Positions 46,733 through 58,673 of a DNA stretch of 64,000 nt are shown in pieces. Position 1 is the stretch's first letter; every line of letters begins with the position of its first letter. The notes under the pieces were generated by a model, which had not been told where the DNA came from, ran no database searches, and was given only the letters and a program-made list of their open reading frames with translations. The translations under genes and the position numbers were made by a program. Source of the DNA: Gordionus sp. m RMFG-2023 (Eukaryota > Nematomorpha > Gordioida > Chordodea > Parachordodidae); assembly GCF_954871325.1 (NCBI RefSeq), contig NC_088777.1, forward strand, positions 12,315,366-12,379,365. The letters are read 5' to 3'.

Positions 46733-47935
46733 ATTACTTATTGTATTCTATTTAGCAGATTAAAAAAAAATTGGAGAGAACGATATATTAAAATATAGAT
46801 ATAAATTTTAATTTAAAAAAAGTGCTAATTATTTTCTAACAGAGTGAAAAGAAATACAATTGCATCAAAGTATAGCCATTGCAATAGATTCACGAGAATC
46901 ATAAGCATATCCGGAATTTTTGTGAAAAGTTGTTGAACAGTTTTTCCCCCCATTTTGTAATAAATAGTAGAATAAAAATAGATAAACATTATTAATTTAT
47001 TGAATTTATTCATGAAAAATTAACAATTACTAAATATTTAAATTTTAAGATTTCTTCCCTATATGTTTTTTTTTGGAAGTGGACCGCAAAGAGGCTTGGC
47101 CTAGATCTAAAAAAATAATTTGCCATCAGACCGAGAGCGGGCTCGGCAGGAAAAAAAAAGATTTTTACAGGTCTCTCAGTAACATCTGCCACTCAATTTA
47201 TTGTATATTAAGATATATTACGACATCATCTAATTACATAATAAAAACAAGAAATAAATAACCCCCGACGACGTATATCATTTTGCCCATAAAATTTGGT
47301 ATTTTTATAATATAATCGCCAGAACACCTCCCCCGCCCCACCGGGTTTTAATATTCTTTAGCCCTAGCTTTTTTCCGAATAAAAATGGTTTCAGAAAATT
47401 TATGATAATACCCGATACATTTTCCCGATTATGCGGCTAAAATAAGCCAATCCGAGCGCAAATCTCTTATTATTTGAGTCGTTACTAACGGTATTAACCT
47501 TTTGATGAAAAGGAATTCCATTTGTTACTTGTTTTAAAAGGTAACGAGAATGCACCTTTTTGAGTAACGGTAACGCAAAACATCTTTAAAATTATAGAAA
47601 AATTTACAGTAGTTGAATTTGTCCTAATGTTTAGCTTAGGCTCAGGTCGACTAACTAGTAAGTTGGCTTTGGCTCGAGTCGGCTCAGTAGTTGGATTCAT
47701 CCTAATATTTGGCTCTAGATAGTTAGCCCAATAGTTGACTAGAGTTTAATTTTGAATAGAAAATTATTTATTTTATTATAACAAAAATTAACTTATCATA
47801 TATTGCCAAAAATTGCCTCCACATCAAAATGTTTTGCAATATTGACTATCGAGAAAATTTCAAGAACCTGTATTATATACTCTCTAGCGAGTAGTTATAG
47901 CTGATCCAATAAAATATTTTATTAATAATTTGGCT
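46733..47935. other. intergenic DNA with GC-richer repeat patches
   Basis: A GC-richer strip at about 47075-47190 (GAGAGCGGGCTCGG) and another at 47470-47745 (GTTACT...AACGGTAACG and GGCTCAGGTCGACTAACTAG) look repeat-derived. A related AACGAGTTCTTTTTCAAAAGTAA patch is at 57825. No gene supported. Confidence 0.4.
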
Positions 47936-47937
47936 TT

Positions 47938-48062
47938 GGGTTGGTGCTCGGGTCTATGGATTTGTTAGACCCATTTGGTTGGTGGTTCTGATACATTTTT
48001 TAAACCAAAAACCCGACCAAAAATCATGCTAATTCCACCCAACCATGCAATCCACACTTTTT
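47938..48062. repeat. dispersed repeat, copy 1 (partner at 56896-57020)
   Basis: TTGGTGCTCGGGTCTATGGA, GACCCATTTGGTTGG, AAACCAAAAACC and CATGCTAATTC occur here in the same order as at 56896-57020 in the same orientation. The termini were not defined. Confidence 0.7.
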
Positions 48063-48639
48063 TAGAACCCCTTAAATGAAAAATTATTTTTTAACAATAA
48101 CTATATTTTTTGATTAAAATTAGTAATATATAGAACTGTAGAGTGTTTTGGATTGGATCTTTAAAAACCTCCATAGATCATTGTGTAAAACAAATCAAAG
48201 TTAAACTAAATCCTTTTTTATTTTTAATTTTTATAATTGTATCTGAGTATGTAAGACTCGTCCAAAATCATAAAAATATATATAAATAAATTTTGAAGAA
48301 AAAAATAACAAGCTATTTTTAATCTAAAAATAAGATGGTGTCCAATATCATTTTTCGGTATTTTTAAAAAATAATAAAAAATAAAAAAAATTCAATTATA
48401 AATTTATTCAATTTTACTTATTTGTGAAATTTTTATCAAAAAATTAGTAAGTACAATTCTTATTGTTGTTAATTTTTATAAATTTACTAACCCAAAAGAT
48501 TATAGCCTTTTTATATTAATACTAGTAGATAGCCCGTCAAAAATGATGGGGAATTAAAATTTTCTTCTTATTTTTATGCTAGATGTTACCTGTTATTTGA
48601 AAATAATATCCAATTTTTATTCTTTTTAACCCCTCCCCC

Positions 48640-49600
48640 CTTCAGGCCAGGTTCAATCCATTAAAACTAAGTGTAAATACTATGGTATGAGTAAAAATAA
48701 ATTTAAGTATTTACTTGATAATACCAATATTATTTGTTAAATATTACAGATTACTTATACCTAATATTTAATATTAAAAAAAATTCCCAGGCAAAGTCCA
48801 AAGCCATATTAATTATGAAAAATTCTTCCAAGCCCAATGAAATATCATAATAATTTTAGTAGTTACAAACTGAAATAAAATATTTAAATAATCATAATGA
48901 ATTTAAAAATACAATCAAAATTCAGATTTTCATGGTCCTTGGTTTTTTGATCAAGTCGAACCCAGGCCTGTAAAAAAATTTGTTTTGGGCCAATGTCTGA
49001 CCTATAATTAATAATAAAAAAAATTCTCAAGCGTCCAAGCTCATAATAATTTCGAAAAATTTTTCCCAAGCCCAGCCCAATATAATTTATAAAAATATTT
49101 TCCAAGCCCAGCCCAACCCATAATAATTTTATAAAAATATTTTCTCAAACCTGGCCAACCGATAGTAATTTTCAAAATTTTTTTCAAGCCTGGAGATAGG
49201 TAAATCTCTAACCATATCTATTTTTTAGTCTATTTTAACCCAGCTTACCCCAACCAAGGCCAACCCATTAAGACTAAGAGTGAATACTATTTTTTTGAAT
49301 ATAAATATATTTAGGGCCATATAAATATTCTGTGTTAAATATTACACCCATGCCTAATATTTAAAAATTTCCCAAGCCAGGTCCTCGCACTTGGTTTTCT
49401 CAAACCCGCAAAAGACCATAATAATTTTGATAGTTGAGGACTGAAATAAAATATATAAAAAGTCACAATTTAAAAATACAATTAGAATATGAAAGTTGAA
49501 TGGGCCTTGGTTTTTGATCAGGCCTTGCCATGTATTCAAAAGAAATTTTCAGGCCAATTTCTAGCCCATATTTAAAATTAAAAAATTTACAGGAATTTTA
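48640..49600. repeat. direct repeat, ~600-bp period (family E), two copies
   Basis: CCATTAAAACTAAGTGTAAATACTAT at about 48659 is repeated as CCATTAAGACTAAGAGTGAATACTAT at about 49265, and CCTTGGTTTTTTGATCA near 48937 as CCTTGGTTTTTGATCA near 49504. Between them TAATTTT...AAAATATTTTC and CAAGCCCAGCCCAA recur several times. A third partial copy is at 52860-53045. Unclassified; no coding signal. Confidence 0.7.
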
Positions 49601-49728
49601 GACTATAATAATTATGAAAAATGTTACTCAAGCTATATTCAAGTCCATATTAATGGCGAAAAATATTTCCCAAGCCCAGAAAAACCCAAATAATTTATTT
49701 TGATCCAGAAAAATAGGTCTGATGTAAA

Positions 49729-52108
49729 CAGTGGCCCCTACACTTTTTGAGCGAATGAAGCAGAATACCCCCATGAAAGTACCCCATTGAAAAGTATCCC
49801 CCCCCTTCGAAAAATGATAATTATGACACCCATAAATTTCAAAAATAATTTTTATTGCATCAATTTTTAATATATAATATAAATAAAATGCAAAAAATAT
49901 AACTTTATAAATATTATTTTTAAATTAATAATTTAGATAAATTAGGGGAAGAGAAAGCGAAAGAATTTATAATTTCATCAGTATTTAATTGTTTAAATAA
50001 AAATTTTTCCATTGATAATATGGTTAAATTATTGAAAAAAGAATCTTTCATGGTACTGCGCAGTCTTGTTTTAATTAATTTAATTTTACTCATGACTCTA
50101 TTGGCAATACATGAGGTTGTGGGAATGGTTAATAAATATTTATATAAAATTCTAAAATTAGGGAAAGCAGAAAAATTTTAAAGTAAACGATAAAGTAAAA
50201 TAAATGAATAGTTTTTCCAATCTGAATCGTAAGTCCCTGAATTATCATCATCATCAGAAGAAGCTAAATAATGTATTGGTAAAAATATTTTTATTAAATA
50301 AATTTACAATTCTCAGAATCTGACAAATCTTTAGATTCTTGAACCTCTAGGTCATGAGTAATAATTACATTCCCCATTTTGGCCATCTTATAAATATTTC
50401 CAAATTTCAATATTTCTTCGAAAATTTGACTTGAATTTAAATTGTAAAATTCACAGATATCCTCGATATCTTCTTTAATAATTGATTTTTCTGCCATTCC
50501 CTTTGGCGTAAAAAATGATGTTTGATGTAAAAATTTCATTGAATCATCATTAAATCTTTCGTTAAACTGCATAATAATTAAATCGAGTGCAGCATAAAAC
50601 ACACCTATTTTAAAGCTAAAAAAAATTTCTATATTTTAATGATGAAAGTATATAGGCCTCTCCTTTTTGGATTGTACTGTTTGAAGTCTAGAACTTTCAA
50701 AATCAAAAGGTAGATTTCTTTCCTTCATAAAATCTTGCGCCTTTGAAAAAACATCCAAAAATTCAGTGTTATTATCTATTAGATTAAAAAATAATTAAGA
50801 CAATAATTTATATTATACTTCTCAAATTAATCAAGCAATCTTTTGCCAATTGAATTTGATTTATTGCATACCCTATATCCTTCGAAATGGTTTGCAATTT
50901 TGTACAAGCCAAACTTGTTATCAACAATATTTTATCCAAAACACAAAGTGATAAGATAAAATCAAATTTTTCTATTCTAAAGACTATAGCACTAGCCATA
51001 GTGGAATTGGCAAGATCTTCAGAATCCTTTAAATTTGTTAAAGCTGCCCTCAAGGCATCATAAAGTTGAAAAAATTTACAATAGCTTTATATGACGATAG
51101 CCAGCTTCTAAATAAAAAAAACATTTAAAATTTAAATAAATAAGGAACTATTACCGAGTGGTATTCTTGACGCATAGAAATCGTTGCGATTTTTTCAGAT
51201 CATTACACTGAAATTTTATGAGTACTTCATATCTTTTTACACCATTAAAATAGACATAAATCTCATCTAGTATTCCTAGAACATTTCGAAGTTTTTTAAT
51301 TGATTGGCATAATTGAACAACGATTAAATTTAATCGATGACAATAACACCAAATAAAAGCTGCCTTTGGCGCCTCTACTCTAATCAAGGCTTGCACACCA
51401 TTGATACTCATGTTTGAGGCGTCATTATAACTTTGCCCAACTAGATATTCAAGGGGTAAATTCATCGAGCCAAGTTTGGATATAATATTATGCTTTATAT
51501 CGAGACCTGTGGTATTTCCCGTACAATATATATCAATCAGTCTTTCAACAGCTTCGGCGTCTCACTATTTTCAACATATCTTACTATCAAAGCTATTGCT
51601 TCTGATTTCTAAACATCGTATGTGCCATCAACTATGATTGAAAAGCACCTGTTAAATGTAATCTCATTTTGAATTTTTTTTAAAACCAATTTTTCATGGT
51701 TTCAATGAGAATGTTTATTATGTTAATAGGTTTGAATATAATTTCGTTTAATCCCTTATTTTTTTAATCCTTTTTTCTTTCTTCATTTTGCTGTATATAC
51801 ATTTTTAGTATAGGTTCAGAATCTGCAATAAGCTTAATAAGGGCCATCATATTGCCTTCTTGTTGTCTGTTCCGCTAGAAGGCTTGGTTACGAGATATTA
51901 AATAAAATTTACTAAACATCAACAAAAATTTCCGTCAATATATTAAATTAAATATTAAGTGGTGGTGGGGGGGGGGGTCTTATTATTACATTTATAAACC
52001 AGAAATCACATGATCATGATGGATGTAAAAAAATTTTTTTTAACCCCACTCAAATTTACTGAAGCAGTTGCTTCGGACCCCCTCCCCCCCCCGTTGTAGG
52101 GGCCCCTG
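49729..52108 (-). mobile_element. hAT DNA transposon with DUF4371/ZMYM-like transposase (element 3)
   Basis: Left CAGTGGCCCCTACACTTTTT and right GTTGTAGGGGCCCCTG are inverted termini. The target duplication GATGTAAA is perfect (49721-49728 and 52109-52116). Runs of C near 49800 and of G/C near 51970 and 52083 flank the body. Length 2,380 bp, gene on the minus strand. The perfect duplication argues for a fairly recent insertion. Confidence 0.95.
49935..51890 (-). pseudogene. hAT transposase of element 3
   Basis: Minus-strand pieces run in order. About 51890-51800: GNMMALIKLIADSEPILK, the DUF4371 start. 51465-51151: GQSYNDASNMS and AFIWCYCHRLNLIVVQ, the Y-(D)-x-A-x-x-M-S and C..H.LNL blocks. 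51053-50808: helical region. 50602-50294: LNDRF-like QFNERFNDDS, then FFTPKGM and EDICEFYNLN. About 50110-49935: SKIKLIKTRLRSTM, the C-terminal dimerisation block. In-frame stops and gaps (some may be short introns) separate them. The set is nearly full length, more complete than the other hAT genes here apart from element 1. Confidence 0.88.
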
Positions 52109-52119
52109 GATGTAAAGGT

Positions 52120-53245
52120 TTATAAGAATTAAATCTGCCTAATTTCAAAATTATCATCAAATGAAGGGTAAATATCTGATTTACCTATGATTCTACTGGT
52201 GAGCTCCTGGTATTTATATGAAATTCATGAATACATATTAAAGTACCATGCTGAAAATATGTTCATCCTAATTTAAATTTTAAACAAACCAAATGATTTA
52301 TTACTTAGTTACAAAATATATAATTAAATTTAAGAAATTGTTATTAAATTACAATAGAAAAAATAAAAAGATATGTCTATGTTAACAAATAATAGGAGGT
52401 TAACTTCAATCATAGTCAAATTATATATAAGTAAAACAAAAAGGTTATACATTTAATCAAAAATGTTATAATAAGTTATGAATAACTTACATTCTACAAT
52501 TATGAAGTTATGAGTAAATATACAAAATTTATATTTTGGGGTTATTCTAAAATTTTTCATTATTTTTATAAAATATGTTAATGATATATTTAGTAATTTT
52601 ATTTATTTGTATTTGTAATTTATAATCTAAAAATTTATTCTTGCTAGATAAGAGTTTTGTGTAACCAAGGTGTGCTTTGTCCCTTCCATATCTCTCTTAT
52701 CTTTTCTGAAACCCCAATATAATGGTATAAAATCCTAAATTATACATAAATTCAAGAATTAAAATAGTATTTAAATAAATCTCTCATTACTATTGAATGG
52801 GTACTTGCCATTTAAAGTTCTACCTTATTCCTATTAAATTGGTACTTGATGCATTTAAAGTTCTATTTACCCCTAAATATTCAGGAATATGTATAATATT
52901 AGGTGTTGTGTATTCAGTGCATTCAATGCACAGGCAAAGTTAATTTATGAAAGTTACATGGGACATGGTTTTTTGATCAGGCCTGGCTATGTCTTCAAAA
53001 AAAATTTCAGACCAATCTATAACCCATATTTAAAATTCAAAAATCTTAAAGTACCTTTATTTTAAATTTTATCCAATATGATTTTCATCACATTTTTAAA
53101 TTTTGATATTTCTAATACATGCTCACGGTATACAACAATTTTACCTCTTTTATATAAAATTTATTAATAAAGTATATTTAATACCATACATACAAACTAA
53201 ATAATTACCCTTCAACCCCATCAGCTAGTATGGTAATAAAAATTT
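52120..53245. other. AT-rich DNA with a family E fragment
   Basis: About 52860-53045 repeats GTTTTTTGATCAGGCCTGGC and AACCCATATTTAAAATTCAAAAAT from the family E unit at 48640-49600. The rest is plain AT-rich sequence. Confidence 0.5.
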
Positions 53246-53250
53246 AATTA

Positions 53251-53405
53251 TATTCAAGTTGGTGCATGCGTAAAGCATACGCCTTTAAAACTTTAATATA
53301 TATAATTAATATTTTATATTTATTTATATTCAAGTTGATGCATGCGGTAAAGCATATACCTTTGAAACGGAGGCTTGTGTTTGATTCTCGTAGAGAGCAA
53401 AAATT
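53251..53405 (+). repeat. tRNA-derived (SINE-like) sequence with a duplicated 5' half
   Basis: CAAGTTGATGCATGCGGTAAAGC from 53331 resembles a tRNA 5' half with an A-box-like word, and GTGTTTGATTCTC near 53378 fits a weak B box. A related 5' half (CAAGTTGGTGCATGCGTAAAGC) lies 76 bp upstream at 53255. No acceptor-stem pairing good enough for a functional tRNA was seen. Confidence 0.4.
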
Positions 53406-53680
53406 AACATTACACTATAGTCTCCTTAAATTTAAAATACATTAGGGAGATACAAAAACGATCGTGTTATGATTATGGAGATTATATATATTAGATATTT
53501 TTTAGTGTCAGAATATAATTTTGGAAAGCATAAGAGTGCACAGGAACTTCTGGTGCAAAAATGATTTAAAATTCAGAGATTCTTTAAAAATTAGGAAAAT
53601 TTGGGAGGAAATAATAAGAAAAACATAACTTGAATTATGATCTAATGAAAAAGAACATTTTAGCTGTAAAGGCTAAATTT

Positions 53681-54802
53681 CAGAGTCGTTAACGCTCCTT
53701 TTAAAAAGTAGCTAGCTCCCGCTACTACCTTCTCAAAAGGAGCTAGCTCCCGCTACTACATTTTTAAAAGGAGCTAGCTCCCGCTTCAAGTAATGGAGTG
53801 GCACTCCATAACCGCTAATTTGATTTTCATTTTTTGAAGGTATACGAAACAAAATCATATTTGTTTATCAAAAAGCTTTATTTATATAAATGATCTATCA
53901 AAAAATTTATAACCTTTTATTAGCTTTTAAAAGTAATTAATTTTCTAAATTAGAATCTAACAAACATCCACGCCTCTCCCCTAAGACCTCTTTTGCAATT
54001 GAAATACTAAATAGGCGCTCTACAAGAGCACTAGAGGGAAGCGCGGTATTGTATTTTATAAAGATATTTTTTTAATTCAGGGAATTTATCAAAAATAGTA
54101 ATTTTGTTATTATTATTTAAAAAATATTTGTCCAATATATTATCTTCCTGATGATCAATTTCATGGAATCCAAAAAAAATATTCCAAATCATTTTGTATT
54201 TAAAAGAAAGATTTTTTACTTTAAGATGCTTTTTTAGATTCAAGCTGCTCACTTTAGAAAATTAAATAGCTTTATTTAAACACAAAAGGCATTTTGCCCT
54301 TAAATTTGTTTCATCATTTGGATCAACATCTTTTAGTAGTTTAAAATATTTTTAGTATGATGGAAATGGAAATTCGATTTCTTCATCTATGATCTCTAAA
54401 TACATAATATCTAAAATTATCTTTTGTTATATATCTATAAAATGAATATTAATATGACTTACAAGATTTTTCAAAATATTCTCAATATAAAAAGGAAAAA
54501 CTTGATGTTTAATATTTAAAATGATTAGATGAAAAACCAATATAAAACTCAGCTAAGCATTTAATAATGGATAAATTTAAAAAAAATAAAATTTCATTTT
54601 TATTGAATTTTAAAGAAATATTATTAATATTTATATAATAATTTAATTTATACATTAAATTTAAAGAAGCGGTGGAGCGGCGCTCCTCCACTCCAGACCT
54701 AAAAGGAGATAGCTCCCGCTCCCACTCCCACTCCTCAATTTTAAAAAGGAGGGGGCTCCAGATGTTTTTGAAAAAATGAAGCGGCGCTCCATAACAACTT
54801 TG
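53681..54802 (-). mobile_element. hAT element with palindrome-bearing subterminal repeats (element 4)
   Basis: Left CAGAGTCGTTAACGCTCC and right GCGCTCCATAACAACTTTG are inverted, hAT-type ends. Next to the left end is a 31-bp unit repeated three times, with GCTAGCTCCC at 53711, 53742 and 53773. Two of the units contain the perfect palindrome GGAGCTAGCTCC. Similar words (GGAGATAGCTCCCGCTCCCA, GGAGCGGCGCTCC) crowd the right end at 54665-54795. The 8-bp flanks do not match convincingly. A transposase remnant lies inside. Confidence 0.8.
53940..54255 (-). pseudogene. hAT transposase C-terminal remnant of element 4
   Basis: The minus frame 54252-54031 encodes [20 protein letters not shown], and after a frame change [20 protein letters not shown] and SNLEN, the C-terminal dimerisation block (PSSA.VER.FS). 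The frame change just before this block disables the gene. The N-terminal part is absent, consistent with the short 1.1-kb element. Confidence 0.78.
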
Positions 54803-54810
54803 CTTTAATA

Positions 54811-55465
54811 GATTATATTCTTTCACCCAACAAAACTGGTAAAAATAAATATTATATTATAATTTAACTTAAAAGGTATATGTTTAACTATATATATGGT
54901 TAAAAGAATATATTGATGACATTAGCAAATATATTTTATTAGGTTGCATCATATACCTTAATGAAATTGCTAACCCACTTAATGATATAAATATTAGGCA
55001 AAATATTTCTATTGATTCTTCTGATGATACTATAATTTCTGTACATTATATTATTATTATTTAAATTTATTATTGAATAATAGCTAGATCAAGATAATGA
55101 CAACAAAGAAAATGAAAACCCTAAATATATTAATAAAAATAATCCTATTCTTACTTTTAAAAGGTATTATATTATTTCTATTACAATTATATTATATAAC
55201 TCAAATATGATAATTTATATATATTTTATGGAAAAATTATCTTTCAAAATAAAGTTATTATTGGTTTTCCAACTGTTTATAAAATATTGATACAGTTATT
55301 TACAACATTTTACTAAGTATATAAATAAAATAATAGGTTCATACAAAGTTTAATAACTGAAAGGTAATATAATATAATAAATACAATTTAATATTTACAT
55401 ATCTTTTAATAATTAATTAATAACTGAATCATATCAAGCATTTTGAATATTTTTATTTTTTTTAA
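54811..55465. other. AT-rich intergenic DNA
   Basis: Nothing recognised. Fragments of translated similarity to hAT catalytic regions were looked for and not found. Confidence 0.35.
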
Positions 55466-55470
55466 ACTTA

Positions 55471-55551
55471 AATGTGTCCAAGGTGTTTTGTTATTAATTT
55501 GCAAAAATTTTAAAATTTTAAGGATTTTTTCAAAACATTTTGGACGCAGCC
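55471..55551. mobile_element. 81-bp deletion derivative of the 37205 MITE
   Basis: AATGTGTCCAAGGTGTTTTG...CAAAACATTTTGGACGCAGCC reproduces both ends of the element at 37205-37587, including the subterminal TTTTGCAAATTAATAA read on the other strand. The left flank is TTA and the right flank TAA. Confidence 0.72.
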
Positions 55552-55862
55552 TAAAATAAAAATATATTAAAAATAATTAATTATATGGATTTTTTTAGCC
55601 AGAAAAATATAGGCCCATATTTTATAAAATAATAAATTCCCAAGCCAAAATTCAATATCACCCCCCCTCCTAATATTTTTCTTCCTTTTTTATTGTATAA
55701 TTATTTTTAGTTGGCGTCAACTTCCCTTTATTTTTTTATAAATAATAAAAGAAATATAATAAAATATCTATATTTTTTTTATTTTTATAGTTAGACCTCA
55801 CATTACATTTCAATTAAATTTAATTATTTTTATAAATTTTCTGAAAAATAAATTATTATATA

Positions 55863-56030
55863 ATGAGTGATATGGAAGATGCAAGCCTGTTTAGATTAGA
55901 TCTGGTATCCTTACAATTACAGTCAAAACAATATTCAGAACTTCGTTTAACCATTCCTCTACATAGTTTAGATATGAAGGGGAGTTTTGGATTCCCACCA
56001 AGATACATAAAAATGTATTCATTGTTAAAA
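55863..56030 (+). other. possible coding exon of unknown protein
   Basis: An open frame from ATG encodes about 51 residues of normal amino-acid composition (MSDMEDASLFRLDLVSLQLQ, then LTIPLHSLDMKG and FGFPPRYIK), unlike the F/Y/K/I-rich chance frames around it, and base composition is more balanced. A possible donor GTATTC follows at about 56016. I do not recognise the protein and found no partner exon, so it could be a first exon, a pseudogene piece or chance. Confidence 0.35.
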
Positions 56031-56069
56031 AAAGTCATAAAAATTTCATTAAAATTATTTTATTTATTT

Positions 56070-58670
56070 TAAGACAATATATATAATTATTCACAAATAT
56101 TAGTAACTGATTCAATTCAAAATCTTATATAAATAAAAATGAATATCAAAACTCAAAAGATAACGTTGTTTAACAAATTTTTATTAAGTTTCATGATTAA
56201 AATTTCGTCTAAAGTACATTTGTTCAACTTATTTCATATGGTTACTTAATCGTTGTGCATTGATGGATCTTTCCATCGATACCTGCGAGCAAAGATCAGC
56301 TAGAACTACTAGAGGGTATATAATACATTTGGATAATTGTAAAAATATTTTGATGGGAAAACAATTTTTGGCTATATATTAAGCTATTAATTTTTGTTGT
56401 AATATCCATTAGCGAATTAGAGTTAAATGACAAATAAATACATTTTGGCTCAATATTAAAGTCGAGACAACTATTGGGATAACTAGAGCCAACTCCTGAG
56501 GTGACTAATGTCAACTCCTGAGCCAACCCATCAAAAAGGTATGAGCCTTGGCGAATTTTTACAACTTTAGGGCAGATCCCAAAAATTATTAATTAAATAA
56601 ACATAAATTACCCTCATTTTTTGATGATATATGAATTATATAATCTAAAAATCGATAAATTCCTATAATAAATTTTTCCTGGTCTAAGAAGATAATTATT
56701 TCGAATGCGATATTAATTATTTAATTAATATGGTATAATATTATTCGTCTTCTAATTTTTAATTTCCAGATTATAAAAATTTTTTTAAAAAAGCAATCCA
56801 ATATTATTAAACATGATTATTTCTATGCTAATGTTGAAATATTCTTCCTCTATGCATAAAAATAGGATTGACCAAAATATTCACAATAAAATAATATAAG
56901 TTGGTGCTCAGGTCTATGGATTTGGTTGACCCATTTGGTTGGGTTGGTTCATTTTCTAGACCGAAAACCTAATCAAAAACCATGCTAATTCGACCCATCG
57001 AAGCAATTTAACCACACTATATTATACTGTATTTTTTAAAAATTTTATGATTTAGGTCGAGTTTTTAATTCAGATCAACCACCAAAGTTCTTCATTTATA
57101 TTTATTATTTTTTTGTCGTTGAATTTTATGCATTCAAGATTGATAATTAATCGATATTGAATAAATCAAGGTATGTTAATTTATATTCTCTAATATTATA
57201 ATTTACTTTATGAAGAACATGTCAAAAATACTTATTTTCTCCTATGAAGATGATTTAACTCTGCCTTAGCCCTATATGGAACATTTTTTATTCAAATAAG
57301 GAATATAAAGGGTACCAAGTCTACACTTTGTAAGTGTAGAATGTGCTTTAATTCAAACATTTCAACCTCGATATCCTTCAACTCAAATCTAAAAAAAATC
57401 ATATGAAAGTAAAAATATGAATTAGGATTAAATCTTAATATAGATAAAAATATTGATGTGAAGATTACTGTGAACATAATCTAATAAGATTTTTTTAAAA
57501 TAGATTATTTTTTATATATTTGTAATAAATTCCCCCAATTAAAATTATTATTTATTAAATATAATAAAATCTCCCATCCTTTGTTCCAGTTGAAGGTGTT
57601 TAGCGCAGGGAAATGTTGAACACTAGGCCCTATATGATCAAAATTTTGAAAATCAATTATTAAAAATAAATAAAAGTTATTACAAAAATAACTTATCTTA
57701 AAATGTATTATTTTTATTATCTCTGAGAAATAAATATAAAGTAAATTTATATATATATATTGAATTTTAAAGTAACTTGTTTCTTTTTATGAATAACGAA
57801 AACGCCTTCCCTTTTTAACAAAGTAACGAGTTCTTTTTCAAAAGTAATAAGTAAGGCTTAAAAAGATTATTTCATAGTACAAAATTTTATTTAATTAAAT
57901 TTTTGTCATCACAAAAGGAAGATCTATATAAAAACCAATTTGTACATATATAATTTATCCAGAAATTATTAATCTTGGAATATATAATATAGTATAATTC
58001 TCAACAGGGCAATTTAATATATAGGACAAAAAAAATTTTAAGTTATAAAATTTATATATTTTTTTTAAATTTTATTTTTTAATATACTTTTTTTAAAGGA
58101 TAATGATTTCAAGACTATTATAAGAGATGACAAGGAAATACAAAAAAATATATTGGCAAATATAATATTAATGGATATAACAAAAACGGATAAACTGTAA
58201 ATACAATATTAATCAATAGAAATAAGCTTCCTTATCGTGAAAAAAATATAAGAATTTCCATTGCTTCATGAAGAACTTTATAAAAAATATAAATTCATGA
58301 AAAAATAAAATTATTTTAAAAAAAATTTATATCTTCAAACTTTTAAGTGTTATACAGAAATCTCAGGGAAAATTATTAATTATATGTTATATATATTTTT
58401 TTAAATAACAGTGGTTGTTGGGTTATGTGTAAAAATGAAAGTTATAATTCTATAACAAAATTTAAATATATATATAAATATTATATTAGAAGTATATAAA
58501 AAAATTCGGAATATTTTAGCGCATGTATAAAAATAATAAAGGCGATAAATTTCTCATAAAAAAAGTCAATAAAATAATGATAAAATAGTAATGTATTTCT
58601 TTTCTTCACTGTTTACATTATATATTTTTTTTTATATCAATATATATGGACAAATAAAAAATATATATGG
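56070..58670. other. AT-rich intergenic DNA with dispersed-repeat copy
   Basis: Holds the second copy (about 56896-57020) of the repeat at 47938-48062 and a patch near 56465-56540 with AACTCCTGAG repeated twice 32 bp apart. No gene is supported up to the WEE1 3' end. Confidence 0.45.
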
Positions 58671-58673
58671 TAT

